From positions 1,116,001-1,180,000 of the forward strand of contig JANFOG010000010.1 of assembly GCA_024336345.1 (NCBI GenBank): a stretch of 64,000 nt of DNA, given 5' to 3'. Below the pieces are notes generated by a model, which saw nothing but the letters and a program-made list of their open reading frames with translations, had not been told where the DNA came from and did no database searches. The stretch is from Mariannaea sp. PMI_226 (Eukaryota; Ascomycota; Sordariomycetes; Hypocreales; Nectriaceae). Below are positions 47,135 through 61,272 of this stretch, piece by piece (within the stretch, counting starts at the first letter, position 1; each line of letters starts with the position of its first letter). The position numbers and the translations under genes were made by a program.

Positions 47135-48131
47135 TCAGCTCGCATCGTCATCTTCAAAGTACTCAAATTGTGGGACAGGCTTGAACTCCTCGTCAATATC
47201 CTCTTCGTCCGAACTGTCACCGTCATCATATTCACCCCCAAACATGGCTCCTTTTGTATTTTCTTCTTTCAATTTTGCGATACCCTTGCGTCGAGAGTAT
47301 ACAAACTCGCGAACTCGGTAGGCAAAGTCAGAATCTCCTGTTACTTCCAGGCTTGCTGTGAGGGAGCCTGTCTTATCGTGAGACACCTCGCCTTTCAGCG
47401 CAGTATCCGTCACAGGCAGAGTGGCCTCAGCCGACAGAGTTGCCCCGCTTGCACTGCCCTTTGTCTCGGTGAATTCCAATTTGCTGCTCGTGGCTACCCC
47501 GACGATCATGTAGAGCGACTTGGAAAAGACACATTTTCGAGCAAAATCCTTGACACTCTGGTTGAGAAGGGCTAGTTCCATGTACTCCTTGCTAGGTCTG
47601 AACCACTTTGTGCGGACGTTGAGGGCATCAAGTGTTGCATTCATCGTGTGGTTGACATGCCCTTCAACACCACCTTGGAGACCTGGGATGAGGCTCGAGG
47701 GCACAACTTTCAGCAGCGCGTTGGTGTTTTTCATAAGCTCTGCCTCCACCACTCGCCGTTCCAACGCTGAGTCGTGAAACAAACTTTCTTTTGGGACTGG
47801 AATAATTCCATCGTCCAAGTTTAGCGAGGAGTCTGGTTCTCGTGGATCGGATAAGATGCTTCCGAGGATGAGTAGCTTGTCAGGTTCTTGGGGATATCGA
47901 TAGACATGCCATTTCTTAGCACCTGCAGGCTCTCCGTCTACCATGGCTCTGAAAGTCGATAACGAAAGGGGATATAGGTTCTCGTCAAATGAATTTAGAT
48001 GCAAAACTAGAAATATGAATTGAATTAGTTGTTCATCCTCAAAGGGACATGAGCATCTATCTCACAACTACTGTTCCATCATAAGAAGAACCTGGCTGAC
48101 GAGGAGTTTGCACAGCCGCCCTGCAGCTCAT
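47135..48131 (-). CDS. Gasdermin-like pore-forming cell-death protein (HET-Q1/RCD-1 type)
   Basis: The main exon runs 47980-47135. A likely first exon is 48131-48066 (MSCRAAVQTP...GTVV), joined by an 85-nt intron, giving 303 aa. The first junction is the least certain: an alternative acceptor would retain SFDENLYP coding. The N-terminal part has KLLILGSILSDPREPDSS and DDGIIPVP. The later pattern LYMIVGVATSSKLEFTE, then small-residue-rich strands, then SDFAYRVREFVYSRR follows gasdermin pore-forming domains (strand LYVVTE..., ending LAFRVRQL). A 50-residue very acidic tail follows. In Podospora HET-Q1, proteolytic removal of a C-terminal fragment of about 5 kDa frees the pore-former. The divergent neighbour encodes a subtilisin-type protease, as in het-Q loci. 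Family call by pattern, not by alignment. Confidence 0.75.
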
Positions 48132-48655
48132 TTGTTTTGGTCAAGATCGACGTAAGCGCTGATGGCCGTTTCAGCCGATACTCCAAACCACCATGCCATC
48201 GATCCCTGCTTGGCGCTTAATTATCAAATCATCAGCCAACAGACAAATCATAATCCAATGGCAAAATTGCCTCAGTGGAGTGCATCCTCAGCCGCTCGGC
48301 TCTGCATTGGAACTCGCGTATCAGAGCGAATCTGACCAGTTCGCAGCCATAGAGTGGTTAGCACCACTTCTCTTCTATATCCATTCGCTCCAAAGCTGCA
48401 TCCACAATATTCTAGTCCCCTCAGCACGTCTGAGCTTTAGACAGAGAGGTGTACAAGTACACGCGTACCGTTTTGGGCTTAATCTAACAAGGTCTCGTGC
48501 AAAATTTCCGTCTTTTTCCCGGCTCGTTGACTGGTGGTTTCCAGTTGGTATTGGTACACTTCAACCGGTCGCCAAGCAACGAGCTCGAGACCTGAAGCAG
48601 CCGGCATCCAACTGAACACACTGCTGTGGTCAATTTCAATTAGTACTGATCCGCG
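48132..48655. promoter_or_regulatory. Divergent promoter between gasdermin-like and TPR-protease genes
   Basis: 524 bp separate the two start codons, which face away from each other, so shared regulation is plausible. An ORF at 48193-48615 lies entirely inside and shows no domain; I regard it as non-coding. Confidence 0.5.
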
Positions 48656-51507
48656 ATGGCCTCGTTTCTATCAGAGGATTCGGCAAGTCAACGAGCGGCA
48701 GGGATAAAGTATTTCGAGAGACAAGAATATGTCAAAGCTGAGTCTCATTTCCGAGCATCGCTACGAGAAGGAAAATCGGACAATCACCAAGATACCCTGC
48801 TTACCAAGTATTGGTTAGCATTGACCTTGTTCGAACTCAAAGCGTTCAAGAAAGCACAGAGTCTGCTCGAAAAGGTACTAGATGGGCAACAAGAAAAGCT
48901 GGGTGAGGATCACCATGACACTCTCAATACCATGCGCAAGCTAGGATGGACTCTCTATCAGCGAAAACACTACAAGAAAGCGGAAGCAAGGTTCAGAGAG
49001 ATTGTTGAAATCCGCGAGAGGAAGCTTGGAAGCCAGCCTCACAAACTCCTTCAAGGCGATTATTGGCTGGCATGGACACCTAAAAGACGAGAGAAGCTCA
49101 AGGTCGAACAGGAAGGGAAAGTCACAGAGGATTATGCCGAATATTTCCAAGATAAGCGTGGACTAGGCATGTCTCTCTTCCAACGGCAAAAATACGACGA
49201 AGCTATCAAGGTCTTACTGCAGACGATTGAAGGACAGGAGGAAAGGATTTCTCAGCCAGACATTGATACTCTCTCCAGCAAACATTCTCTGGCTCTGATC
49301 TTATATAAACAAGGGCTGTATGAAGAAGCCGAAAAGATATTCCAAAGAACCGTCGACGAGCGTGAAACTAAGCTTGGGAAGACGCATCCTGATACTCTTG
49401 AGAGCAAACGTTTCTTAGCATTCACGTCATACCATGTAAGCAACTACAAGGCAACCGAAGATATACTGAAGCAAGTGTTAAAACAACAAGAGAAAATTCT
49501 TGACAAGAAAGAGGCGAATGTGTGTAGTCTCGATCCAAACGGTGGTAATCTAGCCAAAATCCGGCTGCACAAGCCAGGATTTGACCAAGGGTTGGAGAGT
49601 TACCACTTCACAATCAACGCACAAAATCTTCTTCGAGAGGCCCACATCAGGACTCTGACCAGCAAATATTGGTTAGGTAAAACAATGTTCCAGCAGAATA
49701 GATTCAAGGAAGCCGAGAAAATGTTCCGCCTAGCATTCGATGGACAGAAGAAGAATCTTGGTATTCTGGACGACTGGAAGTTATGTCATCGAGAGGATGA
49801 CAATTCTGAGACGATGGAGAAGCGCAAGAAGGGCGAGAATGACTTTTTTTGGACCATGAGCTGGCTTGCACGCTCGCTCGTTAAAATGCGTCAATATGGC
49901 GATGCCGCGGAACTACTCGAGCTCCTGCATGATAAGCAGGTGCCAGAACTCGGAGACCTTCATGAAGACACCCAAATGGCGCGGGAATTGCTAATGTCAC
50001 TGAAAAATTTACAAGATAAGGTCAATGAGGCCAAGAGAGCTAGTCTGGAAGCAGCTGACCAGACTCCAAACGACGACCAACAGCTCGTTTCGAATGAGGT
50101 CGTTTCTCTAGAAGAGACTAAGAGTAGCACCAGAACGCAGCTCAATCAGGTTTCGTCGAGTAAGTTGTGCGCCAAAGTGCAAGACTTGGAAGTAGGCGGT
50201 ACGACTGGCGACGAGAATATAGGTTCTGATCATGAAGATGATGGTGTGTACTCTCCTAACGATTTTGATATCCCTTGTTTGTTCCTTGGTACTGATGGTG
50301 GCAGTCTCAGATGGTGAACCTGGGACCTTCGACAGTGTCATTCGTCCTGCCTCGCATATAACGTAAGTGCTACGTTGTCCGTTGAAGCAAATCTACGACA
50401 TATCTAACAGGAAAAAACAGTGATAGTCCAGCGGAGAAAACATTTTCGGAGTTGCAGCGCATTATTCGCCACCATTTCTGTTACAAGGAGAAGGACAAAC
50501 GAGTCAAGATTGCTATCCTAGATACGGGCATTGACGGAGACCATCCTGACTTCCAGCGGCCGAGAGCCAAAAGACTAACCTTTGTGGACGACGTTATCGA
50601 ACATGCTGATGCCAAAGGCGAGATACCTCAGTGCCAGCGTATCACAGCGTTCAAGGACTTTTGCAGTGACTCGGAAGGCGAGAAGCTTGTAGATGTGGAC
50701 GGACATGGTACATACATCGCTGGAATAATCTTGCGGCTGGCTCCTTGGGCCGACCTTGTTGTTGCAAGGGTATGCTTTGGAGATGTCAATCGAGGGGTTC
50801 CGAGCACTCAACGACGGCAAACATCCAGAAAGAATCGTGACGAAACTCGCCCAGATCCAACTGTCGTAGCACGGGCAATTGAATGGGCAACTGAACAAGG
50901 AGCTGACTTGATTAACGCCTCGTTTGGCTACAACGAGTATCAGCCCGTTATTGAGGCCGCCCTCATGAAAGCAGAAAAACACGGAATTCTCACATTCGCC
51001 GCGACGTCGAATGAGGGTAACCACCAAGACGTTGCGTATCCAGCACGAAGCAACTTCACCATCGGCGTCCATTCTTGCAACGACATGGGCACCAGATCAT
51101 CGGAGTTCACTCCCAGTGCCCAACCAAGGGATCACAATTTCATGGCTATCGGCGAGAATATTATCTCGCAGTGGTCGAGCAGCAAAGGTGGCAGCTATCG
51201 TATAGGCAGCGGGACATCTTTTGCAACTCCGGTTGTGACCGCCATGGCAGCTCTCATCTTGGCATTTGCAAACCAGACCATGTCCAGTCAAAGCAGAGCT
51301 CAGTTCCTCAGCGAAGAAGACATTCGCCGCCTCAAGGAGAGGAACGGCATGGCAGCGGTGCTCGCAGCTCTGAGCAAAGGTGTACATGAAAATAAGTATC
51401 TCTGGATTAGACCGACACTATTGTGGTGCAACTTTGATCGCACAGGACCTGATTCAAGTGATGAACATGCATGGCGAGTTCTGAAAGACGCACTGCGCCA
51501 CCGGTAG
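48656..51507 (+). CDS. TPR-subtilisin (S8) serine protease, HET-Q2-like
   Basis: Three exons, 48656-50243, 50305-50362 and 50421-51507, give 910 aa. Residues 1 to about 440 are kinesin-light-chain-like TPRs (ALTLFELKAFKKAQSLLEKV, LGWTLYQRKHYKKAEARFRE, LALILYKQGLYEEAEKIFQR). A charged linker follows to about 550, and the C-terminal peptidase S8 domain comes last. The catalytic triad is complete: Asp583 (ILDTGID), His644 (DGHGTYIAG) and Ser815 (GTSFATPV), with the oxyanion Asn in ATSNEGN. No signal peptide or classical propeptide is seen, so it acts in the cytosol. In Podospora the subtilisin-like HET-Q2 cleaves the gasdermin HET-Q1. Here the TPR array probably serves as the sensor or recruitment module. 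Divergent pairing with a gasdermin-like gene supports this role. Confidence 0.9.
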
Positions 51508-51915
51508 ATTGATAATTGGACATTTTTCTATTGAAAGGCAGACTGCCGTGGGCATAGAGGTGGGCGAAGTTCCTCGAAACAATTCAAAAGCTGACAGGCA
51601 TGCACATGGCCATCGAGTTGGGGATGGAATAAATAAGGCCAAAATATGCCGGATACCGCGAAAAAGAGGAGCAATTATTCATATTTCACGTCATCTGTTA
51701 TTTAGGGAACATTCAGGACCACAGCTCGGAAGTCATTTGACGTCGAATTAGCCACATTGGAATTCACTTTTGGACAAGTAGTTACATGTTTAGCTTCCCA
51801 CTTAGATGGAGTAAGCATACGCGGACAGGAATAGATAGCGTCTGATATTAAAAAAGACTGTATATGCTCGAATCGAAATCTCAATGAAATAAGGATATTT
51901 AGGCTGGTCATCTCT
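51508..51915. other. Convergent spacer
   Basis: Lies between the protease and F-box gene 3' ends. No feature is recognised. Confidence 0.5.
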
Positions 51916-54253
51916 TTAATGGGTGCTTGGAAGCGTCTCCGAGATTGCTCCTAACGATGTCAACATACTATCGTTCTTTGACATTCCATAGTTAGCCTAG
52001 CTTGTCTTCTTCTTACTGCAGATACTCTACACTCACCTGGTTCCAATAAAATCCTGTGATCGTAGTGTCTGGAGAGGTTTTAATGCGCTTTTGTATAAGG
52101 GTATCTGGGTCCGCTGGCCGTATATGTCTGAACTGGTAAGATCTCCCGCGATTGGTGAAAATCTAGCAACATATTGGTCAGGCCAGGACAACGTCATATT
52201 ACGAAGTCGTGGGGAAGAAATGGGTAGCCTTCAGGAAGCAAGGTCGTTACTTACCTTGATCGATTCCAATATCCCTTCTGGGAAATACCACGAAACATCA
52301 AGGCCAGGACAATTCTGGAGATACACCTCAACGTCCTCAATGACTTCCCCTCGCGGGCCGTCAATAGGGAAGTACATAACCTTCATATTAGAAGGGTTAA
52401 TCTTGCCCACTCTACAATATTCAACTGGGACATCATTGATGTTGTAATGAAACTCAATAGCGCGCGGTACGACCCAGCTGGTAACAGACACGCCGACCAA
52501 ATTACGGAGGTACTTTCCGCCAGGTCCTCCAAACATTGTCCAGCAAAGTGGCTCATACCTGATTGCCGAGGAGTCTCTCGATGTGAAACCGTCGTCGTTG
52601 AGGCACAATTCAGCCCTTGGAATTTGGGGGTACCAAACTGCGGAATCCCAAAGTGATATGGATGAAGCCTTCTCACCCAGTTGTATGTCAGACTTTACAA
52701 CTCCGAGACTAACCATTTTGTATCCCTACCAGACTGCGTCAGTAATGCAAGTAACATGTTGGTAAGATAAGCACCATGTTGAAATACATACATCAAATCC
52801 AGCTTTGACAGCCACTACTGGGCCAGAACCCACAAGACGCCTGGTTTTTGGAGTTTGTTGGTGTGATCCAAGCCAATCCGATGTGCACCCATTTTCGAGG
52901 ACACACTGGATGCCTTGCACACCCCTTGACCCGACGGCGAGGATGAAGCCCTCTACTTGGCTCTCGGGGTCCAATGCGAGCTCTTTCTCTCCTAAATGAT
53001 ATCCTAGCCGCAGTACCTCGCCTTGTTCTAGTGTAAAGCTCATCCCAGATATATACTCAGCATCCCCGACTTGAACAAAAGAGCACGCTATTCGTGAGAG
53101 ATGACTGGTGATAGATACTTGCTGCTCATAGAAGATACGGCAGCCTTCACCGAAGCCATGATATGGTCCAACGGACGATTCAGGTCGCAAATTGCCAGAT
53201 GCTTCAAGCCACTTCCAATTGGCAGAGTTAGAGCTGGAATGACGAGTTGGAGTAGACTCAGAGAGCATTGGGCATGCACTTTTTCGTACAGCTACCGTTC
53301 TCTGCATCCTCTGTAACAACTTCCATACTCGTTCCCGATTACGCATTCCCGCAGTGAAATGAGCTTTGTTTGTTACGCGATAAAGCCACCTCCAGTCGAT
53401 TGCCTTGCTCCACTCTTTCGACTCAAAGAGCCATGGGCGTTCGCCAAAGGGCCTGAATCTGGAGGCCCAGAATTGTTGGCTGTGTAAAATGGCCAAGAAC
53501 TTCCGTGAAACCTGGCGGAAATTTAGTGCATCTACCGTAGACAAATAAGATGCAATGCAAATGCAGATCTCCAAGGGAAGTGCTTGAAGAGCATTGGTTG
53601 ACTTTGTCACCGCTTTAGAGAGCGATAGGGCTGGAGGGGTTTCAGGAGTCTGGCTGGGGAGTTGGTGGAGCTCTGGGACGCAGTAAGGGTCTACTCTGGC
53701 ATCGTGGAAGCGGTTGCTGAAGGTGGTAGAGTGATTTTCCCATGGATAGCGATCCACATCCTTATTGAGCAGCAAGCCATCGAAATCGCAGCCCCAGCTG
53801 AGACCATTGCCCCCAGGAGGAAAGGGAAGTGACCGACAAACTTCGAAGAGAGCTTTGTGAGGGACATGCTGAGGAGAATAGGCCTTTTCAAGCAAGCTCC
53901 AGCAGGACTCGTGAAAAGGAAACCCATATCTATCATTGCGAGGAAATTGGCCAAGGACCCCAATTTGGTCTCCATCTGGGAAATCATAGCCTTCGTCGTT
54001 CCAACGAGCGGTCGATTTCGAAGGCGCTATCCAATTTCTGGAATTAGGATCATTGCGAACTCCTACTCCTGAGATTGAAACGCCGCCGGGACTAGAATAG
54101 ACTAAAAGGGCTAAGTAAAATGGCATTAGGTAGCAATGGAAGCATCAAGCACTCACGAATACGGAACTGCTCCAACCAAGAGTGTGAGCCTGGATTTTTA
54201 TCATCGAAAATGAAGTAGCCACAAATGACGCAGGAACAGACACGAGGATTCAT
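51916..54253 (-). CDS. F-box protein, fungal type
   Basis: Five exons: 54253-54157, 54110-52792, 52725-52255, 52162-52037 and 51975-51916, giving 690 aa with all phases closing. The N-terminus MNPRVCSCVICGYFIFDD has paired Cys (CSCVIC) that could bind a metal. The F-box spans about residues 208-250 (LPLEICICIASYLSTVDALNFRQVSRKFLA). The C-terminal half (VGDAEYISGMSF, LAVGSRGVQGIQ, KTRRLVGS, FDGYKMVSLGV, GFYWNQNDSM) is a beta-rich module common in fungal F-box proteins, probably for substrate binding. It should act as an SCF ubiquitin-ligase adaptor; the target is unknown. Divergent from the TRAPPC12-like gene. Confidence 0.9.
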
Positions 54254-54846
54254 GGCCCGGACGCTCTCGCTGTCTTAGATGCTCTATGTTTGGAAGAGGA
54301 ATTAAAAGAGTGTTGGAGATTGAACACAGATGGCGTTGGAGAGATCTCAGCTCAAACTGGTCATGTGGCACAGGGTGGTTGGCACCCAACATGATTGGTC
54401 GCCTCGATACACGTTGCATTGTGATGGAAAAAGCAATTCAAACCTGACGGGGCAACATGGTTTTTATCTACCTTTTGCAGTGTGTTTGCTGAGAGAGTGC
54501 AAAGCATCCATCGTGTGAGATTCTCAAACTCGAGTGTTTGTTCAAGGCGTCCCCACGGAGGAGGCATCTGCCCAGATTCAATGACACCTGAAGCTTCGCA
54601 AATATGTATCAATACTGAAATTAATATTTCTTCACATGCAAGTTCAACCATTCACTGGCGAGTAAAAACATGCCTCTAAATATGCACGTTGGACATCTTT
54701 CAGCTCTGAGACTGTTACATCAAACTTTGGGGAACAAACTGGTGAAGGAGTTTGCCGACGATTATCCGCCATTGATCACTGTGCTAACAGCCCGCTCACC
54801 ATCAGCTCTGTCACGACCACAACATCCCAACTTTAGAGCAAACACC
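54254..54846. promoter_or_regulatory. Divergent promoter region, F-box and TRAPPC12-like genes
   Basis: 593 bp between the two start codons. No specific sites could be assigned. Confidence 0.4.
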
Positions 54847-56431
54847 ATGAGCGATCATAATATAACGCCCAGTCATGAACACTCAAGAAATAAGTCGGTG
54901 ACAAAGTGTACGTTAGCCGCTTCCCCAAAAATCTTTCAGGTCGCCTACAGAGCTTGGGAGACCGCCCCCCGTTACGACGTCATAACCAAAAGCGCCGCAT
55001 CCCATCGCAAGGCAGATGCGGTAGCAACCGTGCTCTATGGAACTGGTTTTGCTGACTAGCCCTAGCTAGACCGAGATCCTCTACGAAGGGGCCTCTGGAT
55101 GCAGACGAGTGAGCTCCCATCAGTCTTCATCCTTTTCAATACATCTCCAGCTAACGCCTCATAGCGACCCACTGACATCTCGCCAACCGGCTCCTTCAGC
55201 CACAGCACAGTCTTCCCCAAGGACACCCTCGCGATACAGGCCCAGGATCTCTTCACCATCAGTCCGCTCATCAGTAGCGTCTCCCATCTCACAAGTTGGT
55301 GAGGCCCGCGCCAAAGATTTCTCTTTCCTTCTTCGCCCAGAGATTTACCATCCCCTCAATCTGCTGAATGTCCCAGTTGCCTTCCGGAACTCTGCAAAGC
55401 AGCCAAATCCCGAGGCTCCTCTTGAGGACCTGCTCACACATGGCCATTTCCGTGCGGCAGCAATAGCTGCGGTCCAAGAGTTGACCGGTACAGGCGCTCA
55501 TGGGAGCATTGATCCAACAGACTCTAAGCGAATCTTCAAACTGCTCTTCACTCGCTTAGTGTGTCTCACCCTTATTGACGCCACACCGCTAGCAGCGCAG
55601 GAAGTCAAGGCCTTAGAGGATCTCAATGATATCCGTACTTATGTAGACGAAACAACGGGTGAGCATCTGGTTCCGTGGGAACTCCGGGTCCTAAACATCC
55701 GACTCCAATCCCTTGGCTTCGGTGACCCGCGACGAGCCGTAATGAGCTACCACGACCTTGCTCGTGAGGCTCGTGACAACATCAGCAAATCATCAGCTCG
55801 ACACGATAACTCAGCAAGAGAACTATGGAAAGCCCGTCTTCACGAGTTGGGAATTCAAGTGGCTGGTGCTCTCATCGAAATGGATGACATGTCCGGAGCG
55901 GTGCACCATCTCAAGACGCTGAGGGATCGTGGCGATGGAAAAATGGCTCTATCAAGGGCGCTCTTGTATTTACAACTGGGCGACTCGGAGAGTGCCAGGG
56001 AATGCGCACGCGAAAGCGCAGGTAACGCGGAGGACGTCGAGCAGATCATTCTAGCGCTTTGCGACATGGCTGATGCCGATTACAGCTCAGCATTAGAGAA
56101 GTGGAAGGGATTAAAGGAGACCGTTGACTGCGAGATGGTGGGTGTCAACATGGCGGTGTGCCTACTCTACCTAGCGAGGATTCATGAGGTATGTCCGACG
56201 CCATCATCCAATCGCTCATTCGCGTACTAATTAGTTCAGGGCCGAGAAATCCTTGAGGAGCTTGTTGACGCAGGGCTATCGTCTCATACGCTTTTATTCA
56301 ATCTGTCGACTATGTACGAGTTATGTACGGAGAAGAATCGCAACCTGAAGGTCAAATTGACAGAACGGATTGCAAACACAGAGCCATCAGCAGCGGGATG
56401 GGAAAGAACAAATGCCGATTTCAAGTTGTAA
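54847..56431 (+). CDS. TRAPPC12-like TPR protein (TRAPP complex)
   Basis: Four exons: 54847-54907, 55060-55108, 55165-56188 and 56240-56431, giving 441 aa. The first two are short; the joins restore SLARPRSSTKGPLDADDDPLTSRQP, of which the KGPLD-DDPLTS core is typical of the fungal family. The start is the ATG of MSDHNITPS; the frame upstream of 55165 contains no other ATG. A Ser/Pro-rich N-terminus is followed by helical TPR-like repeats (PLEDLLTHGHFRAAAIAAVQ, VAGALIEMDDMSGAVHHLKT, ALLYLQLGDSESARECARE). The protein ends AAGWERTNADFKL, also conserved. TRAPPC12 homologues act in the TRAPP vesicle-tethering complex of ER-Golgi traffic. Confidence 0.88.
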
Positions 56432-56848
56432 TATGCCCAGGATGTTAGTCGCAATACAAAGGACGGGTAGTTCTCCATCATAATTCACTTGACACATCTA
56501 GGTCGATGATGGAGCTCTATATTTGGGTTGAGGAATCAGCAATAGATGAGCAATGCCATCACCACGTACGTAAAGAATAAATGAAGCGGCAGTACTCTGC
56601 TTTTGTTGCAATCTGATTCCTGGGCGTCGTGATGTAACCCGGCACGTCACCGTCTCTACCCCACATAGCACCGGCGCAGTAATCGGGAGGACCGCGGGGT
56701 ACCTCGGCACATTGACGGGCCTGCATCCGTCATCTCTATATATCCCGAGACTGATTCATACCTTGTACAAGCATTACTTTGTCCACATAATCCTGCTGTG
56801 GTTTGTATGCCTTGCGTTGAATGAGTATTCCACAGTCAGTCAGTCGCC
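56432..56848. other. Intergenic spacer, promoter of the SDR gene
   Basis: Contains the SDR upstream region with a TATA-like TATATATCC at about 56738. No other feature. Confidence 0.4.
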
Positions 56849-57770
56849 ATGTCATCGGATCGCGTAAGCCAAATCACCGGCCATCTCAACTACCCCAAGG
56901 GCATGTTGGCTGGTCAGGTCGCCATCATTACTGGTAGCGGTCAAGGTATCGGCGCTGAAGCTGCACAATTGTTTGCCAATGAAGGCGCCAAGGTTATCGT
57001 TGCAGATATCGATCAAGGTAGGCATTCTCTTTGGGAGTTAACCACAATGTTGTCTAACACGAAACGTAGAGAAGGCATCTTCTGTTGCTGAAAGCATCAA
57101 GAAAAACGGCGGCCAAGCTCTCGCGGTAGCCGGTGATATTCTGAAAGCCGAATATATTGAGACCCTGGTCAAGAAAGCCGCCGAGTTTGGCAATGGCAAA
57201 ATCAACATCATCGTCAATAATGCCGGCTACACGTGGGATGGTGTTATCCACAAAATGACTGACAAGCAATGGGAAAACATCATCGCTCTTCACTGTACCG
57301 CACCCTTCCAGCTTGTCCGCGCCGCGGCTCCTTACTTTAGGGTGAAGGATGGTGAGCCACGATGCATCGTCAACATCTCCTCTACATCAGGTGTGCATGG
57401 CAACGCGGGGCAAATCAACTACGCCCTAGCCAAAGCAGGCGTCACTGGCTTTACCAAGACGATTGCGAAAGAATGGGGTCCTGCGTTCGGGGTTCGCGCA
57501 AACACTGTCGCCTTCGGACATATTCTCACACGTCTGACGGCGGCGAAGGAGGACGGCGCGTTTGTCATGGGACCTGATGGGCAAAAGATTGCCTTGGGGA
57601 TTCCACAGAAGCAGAAGCAGGCAGCCGGAGGTGCGGCCCATGCCGACATTCCGCTGCGCAGACCAGGAACCCCTCAGGAGGCAGCCCGTAGTATTTTGGC
57701 GGTGGCTAGCCCACTATTCTCATATGTGACTGGACAGACTATTATGGTGACAGGTGGCCGGAACATGTGA
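56849..57770 (+). CDS. Short-chain dehydrogenase/reductase (3-oxoacyl-ACP reductase-like)
   Basis: Two exons, 56849-57017 and 57070-57770 (52-nt intron), give 289 aa. Rossmann motif TGSGQGIG, then VIVADID after the second strand (acidic end, suggesting NAD preference), then NNAG. The catalytic set is Ser161 (NISSTSG), Tyr174 and Lys178 (NYALAKAG). The cofactor loop and C-terminus (LRRPGTPQEAARSILAVASP, YVTGQTIMVTGG) are FabG-like. An insertion (DGAFVMGPDGQK...PQKQKQ) enlarges the substrate loop. It is a single-domain soluble enzyme; fungal relatives are often annotated as mitochondrial or peroxisomal 3-oxoacyl reductases. The substrate is not determined by sequence alone. Confidence 0.93.
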
Positions 57771-57980
57771 GACTGAGTCCTAGATTTGACGATAGGGCGT
57801 GTGAAATACCATAGCAGTCAAATGTAAGACACATGCAACAGACTCCAGATGTAGTCTTAGGGACCGTAGAAACGTGGTATTAGATTAAAACGGTACTATT
57901 CTTCCCGAAACGTCCCAGCCTAACAAAAAAAAATTGTCGCTTTTTCATACATCTCCTTCGTCTCATTCTTTCTTGTAATC

Positions 57981-60377
<2,397 letters not shown>

Positions 60378-61272
60378 ATGTCGGACGGAATCGCTCCTGC
60401 CATCGACAAAGGTATTCAACATCCCCCCAGCCATCAATTCCATCGATTTACCACCCAATTCAGCCCAATTGGTCTGTCTTTGGTGCATATAGACCACCTT
60501 CAGATGTCAAGCTCCATGTGCAACATGAATGAGACGAACGCTAACATGATTCCTACCTTCAGTCGGGGAGCCTGAACCAAAGGCTCCCGAAGCCGAGGCG
60601 AACGCCCCGACCATGCAGACCGCGGCGCATACCACGGAGGACTCTAAGTCTGACGAAAAGAAGTCCGAGGATCAGAAACCTGAGGAACAGAAGCCAGTGG
60701 AGAAGACGACTGAGGAGAAGGAACTTGGCATCGGTGCCAAGATTGGACATATCCTACCCAAGCCAGTTGAGGTCACTTCAGTGCCACAGACACCCCTAAA
60801 TGACCGAACTCCAGCAGGCGGCACCCCAAGACCCGAGTTAAGAATCGATGAGGAGGACAAGGAGAACACCAAGGAGGAGGCCCAAGTCATCCTCGGGAAA
60901 ATGGAAGATGACTCTACAGCCAAGGATGAGGAGTCGAGCGGCAAGCCCGCCGAGCCAGAGACCAATGGTGCCGATGAAAATATTGAAATGGAGGATGCGC
61001 CAGCCCCTGAGGTGTCTGGTGAAACCGCAAAGCGCAAGCTTGACGAAGAGCCCGCAGCAAACGGCAATGCCTCCAAGGAGGAAGACAATGGCTCTGACGA
61101 GCGATCTGAGAAAAAGGCAAAGGTTGAAAATGACCCTGCCCCTACCTCAGCCGAATCTGCAACCAACGGTAAGGTCGGACGACCGAAGAAGGACAAGAAG
61201 GCTGCACCCACCGTGGGCAGAACCGCGCGAAAGACGCGAAGCCAAGGACCTGTCGAAGCTTTGGGAGTCTGA
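60378..61272 (+). CDS. Acidic Lys/Glu-rich nuclear protein with AT-hook-like motif
   Basis: Two exons, 60378-60411 and 60563-61272, with a long first intron of 151 nt after MSDGIAPAIDK; 247 aa. The chain is low-complexity and almost certainly disordered: Glu/Lys repeats (SKSDEKKSEDQKPEEQKP), a central Pro-rich stretch (TPLNDRTPAGGTPRPELR), and nuclear-localisation-like KRKLDEE and KKAKVE. The C-terminal GRPKKDKK is an AT-hook-like core that can bind the minor groove. Similar small acidic proteins are conserved in filamentous fungi without known function. A DNA- or chromatin-associated role is inferred only from the motif and composition. Confidence 0.8.

Noticed and set aside
48193..48615. 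140-codon plus-strand ORF upstream of the TPR-protease
   Set aside because: No domain or sensible composition; it lies in the divergent promoter and overlaps no conserved frame.
50575..51072. 165-codon minus-strand ORF
   Set aside because: Complete shadow of the S8 protease exon, whose catalytic motifs are on the plus strand.
55289..55501. Minus-strand ORF inside the TRAPPC12-like gene
   Set aside because: Shadow of a conserved exon.
60672..61211. Ser-rich 179-codon minus-strand ORF
   Set aside because: Antisense shadow of the Glu/Lys-rich nuclear protein; Ser-rich composition is the expected artefact.
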